From Bacteroidales bacterium UBA1797 (GTDB taxonomy: Bacteria > Bacteroidota > Bacteroidia > Bacteroidales > VadinHA17), in the NCBI GenBank assembly GCA_002319885.1, contig DCFT01000046.1, forward strand, positions 54,013-81,851: 27,839 nucleotides of DNA, given 5' to 3'. Below the pieces are notes generated by a model. The model saw only the letters and a list, made by a program, of their open reading frames with translations, was not told the DNA's origin and searched no databases. The translations under genes were made by a program, and so were the position numbers. Positions 8,066 through 16,297 of the stretch are shown in pieces (within the stretch, counting starts at the first letter, position 1; every line of letters starts with the position of its first letter).

Positions 8066-9400
8066 ATGAAAAGCTTTAAAATCATTATTCCCGTTCTTGC
8101 GCTGCTGTCTGTAATGGCCTGTAAAAAGGAAGATCAGGATTTTCGCATGCAACCTGATGCCAGAAATGAAAATGACAATTTCTGTAAAAGTTCTAAATCA
8201 GTAAAAATTGCTGTGCTTTCCGATCTGCATTATATGGAACCATCATTGCTTAAGAGAGATGGGAGTGCATTTCAGATGTACCTTATGCAGGATCCAAAAT
8301 TGCTGGCCGAAAGTGGAGCTATTCTGCAGCAGATAATACATAAGTTATTAGTTGATAAACCTGATCTGGTATTGATCTCTGGCGATCTGACCAAAGATGG
8401 AGAACTTATTAGCCACAAATCCCTTATAAAACAATTACAGATTCTAGACTTAAACCATATTAAGGTTCTGGTAATACCTGGGAACCATGATATTAACAAT
8501 CCTGATTCAAAGGTATTTAATGGAGACAATACATACTCAACGCCAACTATCACACCTGATAACTTTAAATCGTTGTATGCAGATTATGGTTACAGGACTG
8601 CCATTGCAAAAGATCCCAGCTCACTGAGTTATGTTTCGGAACCTTTTAAAGACCTGCGCATTCTTGCACTTGATGCAAATGAATACTACAATAATTCACC
8701 TGTGTATTGCGTTGTGGCCGGTAATATTAAGGACGCAACAATGCAATGGGCAAAGAAACAGCTGGCTGATGCCAGGGCAAAGGGCAAAACTGTCATTGGA
8801 ATGATGCATCATGGAATTGTAGAACATTTCATGGGAGAATCTGAAATCTTTCCTGATTATCTTGTTGATAACTGGGGTGACAGGGCTGATGAGTTTATAA
8901 AGGCCGGCTTAAAAGTAATGTTTACAGGTCATTTCCATGCCAACGATGCAACACAGCGCAATCTGGGCAACCTTTCTCTGGTTGACATCGAAACAGGTTC
9001 TCCTGTTATTTATGCATCACCTTATAGAATAATTAACCTTGTCAATAATAAGTTATATATCAAAACGGACCATGTTGAGCGCATCTACTACCCGGGACTG
9101 AATGGGGTTTCATTCCCGGATTATGAAAAATCCTTTTCACTGAATGGATTTGAAATTCAGGCCAAATATATGCTAATGAGCCCACCATACAACGTTCCAG
9201 AAGACGTTGCATCGCAAATCTCTCCTGTTTTTGCCGAGGCTATGCTGGCACATTTCGGAGGAGATGAGACTCTCTCTGAGGAAATAAATGCTGAGATTCA
9301 GGCAATTTCTGACGTTTCACCAGATCTTGCAAATATAATTTATGGTTTGTATACTGATCTGCCCCCTAAAGACAATGATTTAATTGTTGATCTGAACTAA
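8066..9400 (+). CDS. Calcineurin-like phosphoesterase lipoprotein
   Basis: This 444-residue secreted phosphoesterase has all the metal-binding blocks of the metallophosphatase fold: Asp53-x-His55 (SDLHY), GD at 106-107, GNHD at 139-142, MMHH at 246-249 and GHFH at 288-291. It should therefore hydrolyse a phosphomonoester or phosphodiester with a two-metal centre. The substrate cannot be read from the sequence. The N-terminus is a signal peptide ending in a VMAC lipobox followed by Lys-Lys, placing it on the periplasmic or outer face. The ATG at 8066 was chosen over one at 8015, because the upstream start would add 17 residues before a complete lipoprotein signal. The roughly 110 residues after the catalytic core are not recognised. 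A strong convergent terminator follows. Confidence 0.85.
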   Translation: MKSFKIIIPVLALLSVMACKKEDQDFRMQPDARNENDNFCKSSKSVKIAVLSDLHYMEPSLLKRDGSAFQMYLMQDPKLLAESGAILQQIIHKLLVDKPDLVLISGDLTKDGELISHKSLIKQLQILDLNHIKVLVIPGNHDINNPDSKVFNGDNTYSTPTITPDNFKSLYADYGYRTAIAKDPSSLSYVSEPFKDLRILALDANEYYNNSPVYCVVAGNIKDATMQWAKKQLADARAKGKTVIGMMHHGIVEHFMGESEIFPDYLVDNWGDRADEFIKAGLKVMFTGHFHANDATQRNLGNLSLVDIETGSPVIYASPYRIINLVNNKLYIKTDHVERIYYPGLNGVSFPDYEKSFSLNGFEIQAKYMLMSPPYNVPEDVASQISPVFAEAMLAHFGGDETLSEEINAEIQAISDVSPDLANIIYGLYTDLPPKDNDLIVDLN

Positions 9401-9483
9401 TTTCCAGCATAAAGTCTCCTGCAAAAAATTGATAATATGCTATTGAAGTGGGATCAATTCTTAATTATTAAAATCAAGTCTGA

Positions 9484-9526
9484 GTAAAGTCCGCAAGAAT
9501 CAATATTTCAATCTTACGGACTTTAC
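9484..9526. terminator. Bidirectional hairpin terminator
   Basis: The arms GTAAAGTCCG (9484-9493) and CGGACTTTAC (9517-9526) are perfectly complementary. The pairing continues inward through AAGA/TCTT with one wobble-type mismatch. An ATTTT tract follows on the plus strand. It lies between the convergent phosphoesterase and SPFH genes and probably ends both transcripts. Confidence 0.7.
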
Positions 9527-9533
9527 ATTTTAA

Positions 9534-10433
9534 TTATTTGCCGTCCACCAGAATAGGAAGGTTTTTACCGTTAGTCATAAAGATAAGTTTGGCATTTGGC
9601 GATGCAGAAATAGCCTTGATCATTTCATACTGTAACAACCTGTCGCTAAGCCCGGTACTCAGAATTTTCTGATAATCGGCAATACCCTGAGCTTCGACTC
9701 TTTTTCTTTGAGCTTCCTGAGTTTCTTTCTGAAGAACGAATGTCATTTTCTGTGCATCCTGTTCAGCGTTTATTTTTGATTCAATGGAAGCTTTTACAGA
9801 TGCAGGCAAGGTAATATTTCTGACCAGAAGCTGTTCCAGCGTCAAACCACGATCTTTAAAGTTTGTTTCAATAGTTGAAAAAATTCTTGACTGAAACTCA
9901 TCTCTTTTGGTTGAATACAATGCAACAGCGTCATAGTAAACTGCATTGTCCCTTATCTTAGTCCTGCATATCGGACGGACAAGAACATCCCTGTAATCAG
10001 TTCCTACCTCTTTAAGAATTCGTGGAGCTTCTGAGGGGACAACTTTATATAAGACAGTAAGATCGATGATCACTTCAAGTCCATCAGCCGATAAAACCCT
10101 TATTGCATCATCTCCCAGTTTCGATCCCTCGTCCTGCACTCCTGACATAGTATAGTTTTGCGTTTTAACATCAAACATAACAACCTGCACCATCGGATTG
10201 ATAATGTTTAATCCGCTTTCAAGTATATTATTGTTGACTTTACCGAATAGCTTCTGTACGCCTACCTGCCCAGGTTCAACCTGAACAATGCAGGCAATCG
10301 AGACACCAATAAGGATGACAATTACACCCGCAGTTTTAATCAATGATTTGTGTTTACGCAACATCGGTTCATCGGATTTTGTGGCTACAAATCCTATAAT
10401 AATAATTACTATTCCTACTACAATTACTGTCAT
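9534..10433 (-). CDS. SPFH/prohibitin-like membrane protein
   Basis: This 299-residue protein belongs to the SPFH (stomatin/prohibitin/flotillin/HflK) superfamily, scaffolds that organise membrane microdomains or protease complexes. Two hydrophobic segments (about 2-17 and 33-51) are followed by the SPFH core beginning VEPGQVGVQKLFGKV, with PRILKEVGTDYRDVLVRP in the middle. An Ala/Glu/Lys-rich helix (about 205-260, AEQDAQKMTFVLQKETQEAQ) fits the family's oligomerising coiled coil. The pattern is closest to prohibitins. It appears to be a single gene facing the terminator at 9484, with no protease gene beside it, so its partner is unknown. Confidence 0.88.
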   Translation of the reverse strand: MTVIVVGIVIIIIGFVATKSDEPMLRKHKSLIKTAGVIVILIGVSIACIVQVEPGQVGVQKLFGKVNNNILESGLNIINPMVQVVMFDVKTQNYTMSGVQDEGSKLGDDAIRVLSADGLEVIIDLTVLYKVVPSEAPRILKEVGTDYRDVLVRPICRTKIRDNAVYYDAVALYSTKRDEFQSRIFSTIETNFKDRGLTLEQLLVRNITLPASVKASIESKINAEQDAQKMTFVLQKETQEAQRKRVEAQGIADYQKILSTGLSDRLLQYEMIKAISASPNAKLIFMTNGKNLPILVDGK

Positions 10434-10827
10434 AATTTTTATGTTTTAATTTTAACGATTAAGATTTTAGGAAGTTATAAAGGTACTCAGAAAAACAAGA
10501 ATAATGAGATCAATGGCTAAAGCTTAGAAACTATTAAATAGAATAGTATCAATCCTTTCTTTCTTTAATCCATGTCCAAAAGTGTAATTTGAGGATACAA
10601 CCCTTACTTAAAATAAGTCAGTGAAGTTGAAAAACTCAGATGTGAACTTACTTATACAGATGGTGGATTTTTTCCGGATCAAGAACAGTCAGTTCCGGTA
10701 GTACAGAGGCGGCTAAACAGAGATCGGAGATACCAAATGAAAAGTAGAGACGCCCAATTTGGGCGTCTCTACAAAGATTATTTATAGCTATATACTGATA
10801 CTTATTGTTCCAAAAGACTAAAAGGGA
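10434..10827. other. Intergenic region without a supported gene
   Basis: No convincing reading frame lies in these 394 bases. Nearest the SPFH gene, the minus strand carries TACCTTTA at 10478-10485, a partial -7 match with no clear -33. A short inverted repeat (ACTATT/AATAGT) sits at 10530-10547. The only strong structure is the 29-bp palindrome at 10744-10772. The middle stretch, 10560-10740, shows nothing recognisable. Confidence 0.6.
10744..10772. repeat. 29-bp perfect palindrome, REP-like or terminator
   Basis: The arms GTAGAGACGCCCAA and TTGGGCGTCTCTAC are perfectly complementary over 14 bp around one central base. It lies 55 bp downstream of the cytochrome gene. On that gene's strand the stem is followed by TTTT, so it could act as its intrinsic terminator. 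The GC-rich GTAGAGACGC end stands out from the AT-rich surroundings and looks like a dispersed repeat rather than a custom terminator. Both readings may be true. Confidence 0.65.
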
Positions 10828-11142
10828 CTATTTCCCCCTTGTAACATACTTCTTAACCAATAGAATTTCTGATGATGACATACCGGTTTTTGGAGCCATG
10901 CTACTTATAATTCCCGACCATTGGGAAGAGGTATAATTGTCAGGAGAATAAAGTCCGTGACATTGACCACAATTATCTACATACAATGCTCGGCCCTGCT
11001 GCAATTCAGGCAATGTCGCGTTTGCGGTAACATCAGCACTTGTAGGAATATACAGTGAATTTGTATCATTGCCGCTTTTTGTACAACTAATAACCAAGAC
11101 AACCGCTACAACTGAAAAAAAAGTTAAAAACCTGGATTTCAT
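10828..11142 (-). CDS. Small c-type cytochrome lipoprotein
   Basis: This 104-residue protein has a lipoprotein signal ending VISC (Cys20), a linker, then a single heme-attachment motif CGQCH (58-62) preceded by GRALYVDN. The MAPKTGMS stretch supplies Met residues that could be the distal heme ligand. It is short for a cytochrome c domain but complete. It should be tethered to a membrane and carry electrons in the periplasm. Its redox partner is not encoded nearby. It is transcribed divergently from the efflux operon, and a palindrome at 10744 may end its transcript. Confidence 0.85.
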   Translation of the reverse strand: MKSRFLTFFSVVAVVLVISCTKSGNDTNSLYIPTSADVTANATLPELQQGRALYVDNCGQCHGLYSPDNYTSSQWSGIISSMAPKTGMSSSEILLVKKYVTRGK

Positions 11143-11197
11143 ACCCTTCAGATTTATGATTAATTAGTGACTGACAATCCTTTTATTGAATGAATAA

Positions 11198-11205
11198 CAA
11201 AATTA
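11198..11205 (-). promoter_or_regulatory. Candidate -7 box for the cytochrome gene
   Basis: The minus strand reads TAATTTTG, a full TAnnTTTG match, 55 bp before the cytochrome ATG at 11142. No TTG is seen at the expected -33 spacing. Confidence 0.35.
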
Positions 11206-11457
11206 TTCAAAAAATATTGCAGAACTTATTCTTTTATTTATTTATCTGCATATCTATATCAGTAAATTCAATAATTATTGTTTCACTTACTTTAAACCTT
11301 TTAAATTTAATCTTGTTTAAATATTAATATTTGTTAATTAAAGTTAATTATTTACCTCTTCCCATTCAATTGGGAATAAATCGATAATCAATTATGTCTT
11401 TATGACAAGATTTACAAAAATAACTTTTTCTCATACCTACTAATTATAAAGTTGCCG

Positions 11458-11473
11458 GAGCAGAGTATTTGCA
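11458..11473 (+). promoter_or_regulatory. Possible sigma54 -24/-12 promoter of efflux operon
   Basis: GAGCAG-N5-TTGCA has the exact -24/-12 spacing of the sigma54 consensus TGGCAC-N5-TTGCA. The -12 element matches completely. The -24 element keeps GCA but has AG instead of GG. It lies 34 bp before the TolC-like ATG, a suitable leader length. No TAnnTTTG box was found in front of this operon. An NtrC-type activator is encoded 4.6 kb away. Confidence 0.35.
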
Positions 11474-11507
11474 TCCCGAAGAAAAATAAAAGACAAAAAA
11501 AGAAGAA

Positions 11508-12866
11508 ATGAAAATTAAATTATCCGTTTTTATAATTGCTTGTTTTTACTTTATAACAAGCGGAACATTATTAAATGCCCAGACTAAAATCTGGTCTCTC
11601 GATGATTGTATACAATATGCACTGGAAAAGAATATTCAGGTTCAAAAGGCGCTTGTAAGCAATAGTATTTATAATGAAGATCTGAATCTGGCAAAATCTG
11701 CCAGGTATCCTTCACTGAGTGGCTCGGTAAGACAGAATTTTAACTGGAACAATGTAACAGATAACACAACGGGATCAACTGTTTTCAAGGGAACCAATGG
11801 AGTAAATGTTTCTGCCAATTCAGGAATGACAGTTTATAATGGTTTGAAGATTCGTAATGGTATCAAACAATCGGAAACCAATCTTGAGGCAGATAAATAC
11901 AATACTGAAGTAGTTAAAGAAACTGTGAGCCTCAATGTGTTAAATGCCTACTTACAGGTACTTTTTGCAGAAGAACAGGTCAAAAACAATGAAAACCAGA
12001 TCTCCTCACTTTCTGATCAACTGAACCTTGCAGATGAGAGGTTGAAATTAGGAGCTATCGCCAATTCCGATTATCTGCAGGTTAAATCACAACTCGCCAC
12101 AGAAAAACAAACCCTTGCTGCCTCTCAGAGCCAGCTGGCTATAAACAGAATAGCTTTGATGCAGTTAATGGAGTTTCCTATAACCAGTGACTTTCAGATA
12201 CAGTACCCGAATCTTGACAGTCTGGTCAATCAGAAAAGGACTCCGGATCCTGTGGAAGTTTATCAAACTGCACTTGGAATAAAACCTGAGGTGAAAAATG
12301 CTGAACTTCTCAAAAACAGTTCGCAACTAAGTATTGATATTGCAAAGGCCGGGCATTACCCTGATATTTCGCTGAATACAGGTGTATCATCTTCATATTC
12401 AGGTTATCAAACGAGTTTTTCAACTAGTTATAAACAAGGATCTTTCGGTAGTCAGCTCTCAAGAAACATAAGTCCTTCTATAGGTCTTTCGGCTTCAATT
12501 CCAATATATCTGAACAGACAGGTTAAGACAAATGTTGAAATTGCAAAATTTAATTTAAATAATGCAGAGCTGAATGAATTCAATACAAAGGATGTTCTCA
12601 GAAAAGCAATTGAGCAGGCATGTCAGAATGTTGTTTCGAATCAGATTGAGTACGAAGCTAGTTCGGAGGCATATAAAGCAGTTAAGGAATCTTATGATGT
12701 AGCCCTAGAAAAGTACACTCAGGGCTTAATGAGCTCAGTGGATTTTTTAATACAGAAAACTACTTTTATCTCAACCGAAAGCACATTTCTTCAGTCAAAA
12801 TACAATCTTATATTCAGTTATAAAGTGCTTGATTTTTATTCAGGACAACCTCTTTCATTCAAATAG
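11508..12866 (+). CDS. TolC-family outer-membrane efflux channel
   Basis: This 452-residue protein is the outer-membrane duct of the tripartite pump encoded by the next three genes. A signal peptide ends LLNAQ (about residue 25), followed directly by the OEP start WSLDDCIQYALEKNIQVQKA. Two repeats of long amphipathic helices and paired strands are visible. The first runs to about residue 230, with LKLGAIANSDYLQVKSQLA. The second contains the corresponding YTQGLMSSVDFLIQKT near the C-terminus. Such repeats form the trimeric alpha/beta barrel. It is the first gene of the operon, 24 bp before the adaptor gene. Confidence 0.92.
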   Translation: MKIKLSVFIIACFYFITSGTLLNAQTKIWSLDDCIQYALEKNIQVQKALVSNSIYNEDLNLAKSARYPSLSGSVRQNFNWNNVTDNTTGSTVFKGTNGVNVSANSGMTVYNGLKIRNGIKQSETNLEADKYNTEVVKETVSLNVLNAYLQVLFAEEQVKNNENQISSLSDQLNLADERLKLGAIANSDYLQVKSQLATEKQTLAASQSQLAINRIALMQLMEFPITSDFQIQYPNLDSLVNQKRTPDPVEVYQTALGIKPEVKNAELLKNSSQLSIDIAKAGHYPDISLNTGVSSSYSGYQTSFSTSYKQGSFGSQLSRNISPSIGLSASIPIYLNRQVKTNVEIAKFNLNNAELNEFNTKDVLRKAIEQACQNVVSNQIEYEASSEAYKAVKESYDVALEKYTQGLMSSVDFLIQKTTFISTESTFLQSKYNLIFSYKVLDFYSGQPLSFK

Positions 12867-12890
12867 TAATCAATAGTAAATCAAACAATA

Positions 12891-14201
12891 ATGAAAAGCA
12901 GAAGAAAGATCAACGGGACAGTTATTTTAATAATTACTTCAGTAGCACTTTTCATGGCAAGTTCTTGTCATAAAAGTGGAAACGCTTATACCTATGAAAC
13001 TGCAGTTGTAAAAAAAGGATCTATAAGAAATACAATTACTGCAACCGGCACTGTTGAAGCTGATACAACCGTTTTAATTGGTACCCAGGTTTCAGGTGTT
13101 ATCAAAAAAATTTATGTGGATTTCAATTCACATGTCAAGAAGGGTCAACTGTTGGCAGAATTGGATAAAACACCTCTTCAAACCCAGGTACAGCAAGCTC
13201 AGGCATCGCTCGATGATGCAAAAAGTCAGGTGGCATTTCAGACTGCAACTTATGAAAGATATAAAGCCTTGCTGGATAAAAAACTGGTAGCTCAGGCTGA
13301 TTATGATCAGGTAAAATATAATTATGACAACGCACGAGCAAACCTGAAAACGGCTCAGGCAGGATATGACAAAGCAATAGTTAATCTCGACTATGCAACT
13401 ATTTACTCGCCCATTGACGGCGTCATTCTTGACAGGGCAGTGGATCAGGGTCAAACCGTTGCAGCAAGTTTCAATACACCTAACCTGTTCACAATTGGTA
13501 ACGACCTTACCCAAATGCAGGTGCAGGCAAATGTTGATGAAGCAGATATTGGTCAGGTAAGAGATAACCAGTCTGTAGAATTTAATGTCGATGCCTATCC
13601 AAACGATACATTTAAAGGAACTGTAAAACAGATTAGATTACAGCCTGTGGTAACCTCAAACGTTGTTACTTATACTGTAATAGTAGATGCTCCTAATCCT
13701 GACTTAAAACTCATGCCAGGTATGACAGCAAATATAACAGTCCTTGTACAACAGGTTGACAGTGTTCTTATTGTTCCGGGTAAAGCCCTGAGATTTACAC
13801 CTGATGCTGCTTTCTTAGCCGAATATATGAAAAACAGTCCATTTGGACCAAGGCAACGTAACGGAGGTACCGGTGCACCAGGAGGAATGGGTGGGCAGAC
13901 GGGACAGGGCGAAAGTAACAGAACGGCTGTAGGAAATACAGGGGGTCAGGGAATGGCAGGTGGAACAGGTCAATTTAAAAGACCTTCTGTTGTATGGATC
14001 ATGCGCGATGATACTGTACACCGCGTAAGGGTTACAACTGGTGCTGCAGACGCAATAAATACTGAAATTAAGGAGGGACTAAAAGAAGGCGATGAAGTAA
14101 TACTCTCAATGACCCTTGCAACCAAAGAGACTCCTGCTTCTGCAACAAGAAGCCCTTTTATGCCTCAGCGCAGACCTCAGACTACTCCTGTTAGAAGATA
14201 A
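12891..14201 (+). CDS. MacA-like periplasmic adaptor protein
   Basis: This 436-residue adaptor joins the inner-membrane MacB-like transporter to the TolC-like duct. An N-terminal hydrophobic segment ends in SSC (Cys26), so it is lipid-anchored or a simple membrane anchor. A biotinyl-lipoyl half (GTQVSGVIKKIYVDFNSHVKKGQLL) leads into a helical hairpin (about 95-165). The second lipoyl half follows (YSPIDGVILDRAVDQGQTV), then the beta-barrel domain with DEADIGQVR and the membrane-proximal region LMPGMTANITV. Unusually, a Gly/Gln-rich stretch (about 324-361) interrupts the last domain between FTPDA and VVWIMRDDTV. The C-terminal tail is rich in Pro and Arg. Confidence 0.92.
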   Translation: MKSRRKINGTVILIITSVALFMASSCHKSGNAYTYETAVVKKGSIRNTITATGTVEADTTVLIGTQVSGVIKKIYVDFNSHVKKGQLLAELDKTPLQTQVQQAQASLDDAKSQVAFQTATYERYKALLDKKLVAQADYDQVKYNYDNARANLKTAQAGYDKAIVNLDYATIYSPIDGVILDRAVDQGQTVAASFNTPNLFTIGNDLTQMQVQANVDEADIGQVRDNQSVEFNVDAYPNDTFKGTVKQIRLQPVVTSNVVTYTVIVDAPNPDLKLMPGMTANITVLVQQVDSVLIVPGKALRFTPDAAFLAEYMKNSPFGPRQRNGGTGAPGGMGGQTGQGESNRTAVGNTGGQGMAGGTGQFKRPSVVWIMRDDTVHRVRVTTGAADAINTEIKEGLKEGDEVILSMTLATKETPASATRSPFMPQRRPQTTPVRR

Positions 14202-14214
14202 AAATACGATTCTG

Positions 14215-14955
14215 ATGAAGAAACTTATTGAAATAATATCACTGAAAAAAGATTATTACGTAGGGGAAGTTACCGTACATGCCCTCAGAGGTGTTAATAT
14301 GAGTGTAACTGAAGGTGAGTTTGTTGCAATTATGGGTGCAAGCGGATCTGGAAAATCAACAATGCTGAATATTATTGGATGCCTTGATAAACCAACCGAA
14401 GGAGAATATATTCTTGATGGAATAGGAATTTCCTCACTTAGTAAAAATGAACTTTCGAATCTCAGAAACCGGAAACTCGGTTTTGTTTTTCAGACTTATA
14501 ATCTATTGCCCCGTACGAGTGCTTTGGATAATGTTGAGTTACCCCTTCTATATAATAAAACAGTTAAAACCAAAGAGAGAGTGGAGAGAGCCAAAGCCGC
14601 TCTTGAGTCAGTAGGACTGGCTGACAGGATGCATCATAAACCAAACCAGCTTTCGGGAGGTCAGCAACAGCGGGTTGCTATTGCCCGATCGCTTGTTAAC
14701 GACCCTGTAGTTATTCTTGCCGATGAAGCCACAGGAAACCTTGATACACGTACTTCATATGAAATTATGGCGCTCTTCCAGGAGCTCAACAACAAAGGTA
14801 AAACAATAGTATTTGTCACGCATGAGCCGGATATAGCCAGATGTGCGACCCGGAATATTATTTTTAAGGATGGTCTCATTCTTAGAGAGAACCCTGTTAA
14901 TGATAGAATTATTGCACACGAAATGCTTGCCAGTATTCCACTTGAAGCAGATTAG
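14215..14955 (+). CDS. MacB/LolD-type ABC transporter ATPase
   Basis: This 246-residue ATPase powers the MacB-like permease encoded next. All nucleotide-binding motifs are present: Walker A GASGSGKST (41-49), Q-loop Gln93, signature LSGGQQQR (146-153), Walker B VVILADE (165-171) and H-loop His203. The EYILDG and DEATGNLD elements are typical of the MacB/LolD/FtsE group. ATPase and permease are separate genes here, unlike the fused MacB of enterobacteria. The ATG at 14215, 13 bp after the adaptor stop, begins the normal domain. An in-frame start at 14116 would overlap the adaptor gene by 86 bp and add 33 non-homologous residues, so it was rejected. Confidence 0.93.
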   Translation: MKKLIEIISLKKDYYVGEVTVHALRGVNMSVTEGEFVAIMGASGSGKSTMLNIIGCLDKPTEGEYILDGIGISSLSKNELSNLRNRKLGFVFQTYNLLPRTSALDNVELPLLYNKTVKTKERVERAKAALESVGLADRMHHKPNQLSGGQQQRVAIARSLVNDPVVILADEATGNLDTRTSYEIMALFQELNNKGKTIVFVTHEPDIARCATRNIIFKDGLILRENPVNDRIIAHEMLASIPLEAD

Positions 14956-14969
14956 TAAACACATGAACT

Positions 14970-16190
14970 ATGAGCATTAAAAATCTTTTGAAAATTGCAA
15001 TGAACGCATTGCTGAGAAATAAACTCAGAGCTTTTCTGACAATGCTGGGTATTATTATAGGTGTTGCTTCAGTTATAGCTATGCTTGGAATAGGCCAGGG
15101 ATCTAAACTCAGTATTCAGCAACAGATAGCAGGAATGGGATTAAACCTTGTTACGGTTATCCCGGGGTCACAAGAGAGAGGCGGTGTACAGTTTGGAGCT
15201 TCAACCATGCAAAGCCTGAAAGAGTCGGATGTAAATGCAATACTTGCAGACTGTCCGGCAGTACTTGCTGCAACCCCGGAAGTCCGGGGTAACGGACAGG
15301 TCGTATTTGGGGCATTGAACTGGCCAACATCATTATATGGCGAAAATGAGAGTTACCTCCAGATAAGGGAACGCTCGGTAGTAAGCGGACGTATGTTTAC
15401 TGCACAGGAAATTGCAAGCGCTGCAAAAGTTTGTCTACTGGGTAAAACTGTTGTGACAAATTTATTTGGAGAAGGGGCAGATCCTGTCGGGCAGATCATA
15501 AGATTCAAAAAAATACCGTTCCTTGTTATAGGAGTGCTCGATTCAAAAGGATTGAATACTTTCGGACAGGATCAGGATGACCTAATTCTGGCACCATACA
15601 CAACTGTTCAAAAAAGAGTACTGGCAATCCCTTATATTCAGAGTATATATACGTCTGCAGTTGATTCCAAATCTACTGATCTGGCACAGACCCAGATAGA
15701 AGAAACTCTCCGGAGAGTTCATAAAATTAAGGCATCTGCCGAGGATGACTTCAGGATCAGGAATCAGGCTGAATTATTATCCACTTTCAGTTCCGTAAGC
15801 AATATTCTTACAATCTTATTGGGAGCGATAGCCGGAATCTCTCTTCTGGTTGGAGGTATCGGTATCATGAACATAATGTACGTATCTGTAACTGAGAGAA
15901 CCAGGGAGATCGGTCTTCGTATGGCAATCGGAGGTAAGGGATTTGACATTTTACTGCAGTTCCTTACGGAATCGATCCTTCTTAGCCTTACAGGCGGTAT
16001 AATCGGTATTCTGCTTGGCATTGCAGCATCAAAGATAATAGGTTCTGCCATGTCGTGGCCAATAGTTGTATTGCCAAGTTCTGAAATATTATCATTTGCA
16101 GTTTGTACGGCTATCGGAGTGTTTTTTGGCTGGTACCCTGCAAGAAAAGCAGCAAGCCTCGACCCTATTGACGCACTACGGTATGAATAG
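14970..16190 (+). CDS. MacB-like ABC transporter permease
   Basis: This 406-residue inner-membrane subunit of the efflux pump has the MacB topology: one TM near the N-terminus (about 22-42, preceded by NALLRNKLRAFLTMLGI), a large periplasmic domain (about 45-270) and three C-terminal TMs (about 278-302, 330-356, 368-390) forming the FtsX-like domain. The conserved cytoplasmic loop TERTREIGLRMAIG (308-321) and the end PARKAASLDPIDALRYE are characteristic. It works with the ATPase encoded 14 bp upstream to drive export or mechanotransmission through the adaptor and TolC-like duct. The substrate (drug, peptide, toxin or lipid) cannot be told from the sequence. Confidence 0.93.
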   Translation: MSIKNLLKIAMNALLRNKLRAFLTMLGIIIGVASVIAMLGIGQGSKLSIQQQIAGMGLNLVTVIPGSQERGGVQFGASTMQSLKESDVNAILADCPAVLAATPEVRGNGQVVFGALNWPTSLYGENESYLQIRERSVVSGRMFTAQEIASAAKVCLLGKTVVTNLFGEGADPVGQIIRFKKIPFLVIGVLDSKGLNTFGQDQDDLILAPYTTVQKRVLAIPYIQSIYTSAVDSKSTDLAQTQIEETLRRVHKIKASAEDDFRIRNQAELLSTFSSVSNILTILLGAIAGISLLVGGIGIMNIMYVSVTERTREIGLRMAIGGKGFDILLQFLTESILLSLTGGIIGILLGIAASKIIGSAMSWPIVVLPSSEILSFAVCTAIGVFFGWYPARKAASLDPIDALRYE

Positions 16191-16297
16191 CAGATGGTCC
16201 TTTGTCACAGAGCTATTGCACTTCGTGCCTGCCAGGATTTCACAATAAACAAAACCCTGAAACATTTCACAGAACACGGAATTCAAAACTGTTGATT

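Larger units (their letters stand above)
11143..11507. other. Divergent intergenic region, cytochrome/efflux
   Basis: This 365-base, very AT-rich gap holds the promoters of two divergent transcripts and no supported gene. It contains a -7 box for the cytochrome (11198-11205), an AT palindrome AAATATTAATATTT, two GTTAATTA direct repeats near 11334-11350, and an imperfect dyad at 11359-11376 (TTCCCA / TGGGAA). A sigma54-like element sits at 11458-11473. The dyad is about 90 bp upstream of that element, a usual distance for an enhancer-type activator site. Confidence 0.55.

Noticed and set aside
13128..13514. 128-codon minus-strand frame inside the MacA-like gene
   Set aside because: It is antisense to a complete, motif-bearing adaptor gene and has Cys-rich, unlikely composition.
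14116..14214. Upstream extension of the ATPase gene overlapping the adaptor
   Set aside because: The added residues are Leu-rich and off-family, while the ATG at 14215 gives a normal ABC N-terminus and operon spacing.
16191..16297. Small hairpin GCAC-TTC-GTGC after the permease gene
   Set aside because: Only four base pairs and no T-run follow, too weak to call a terminator.
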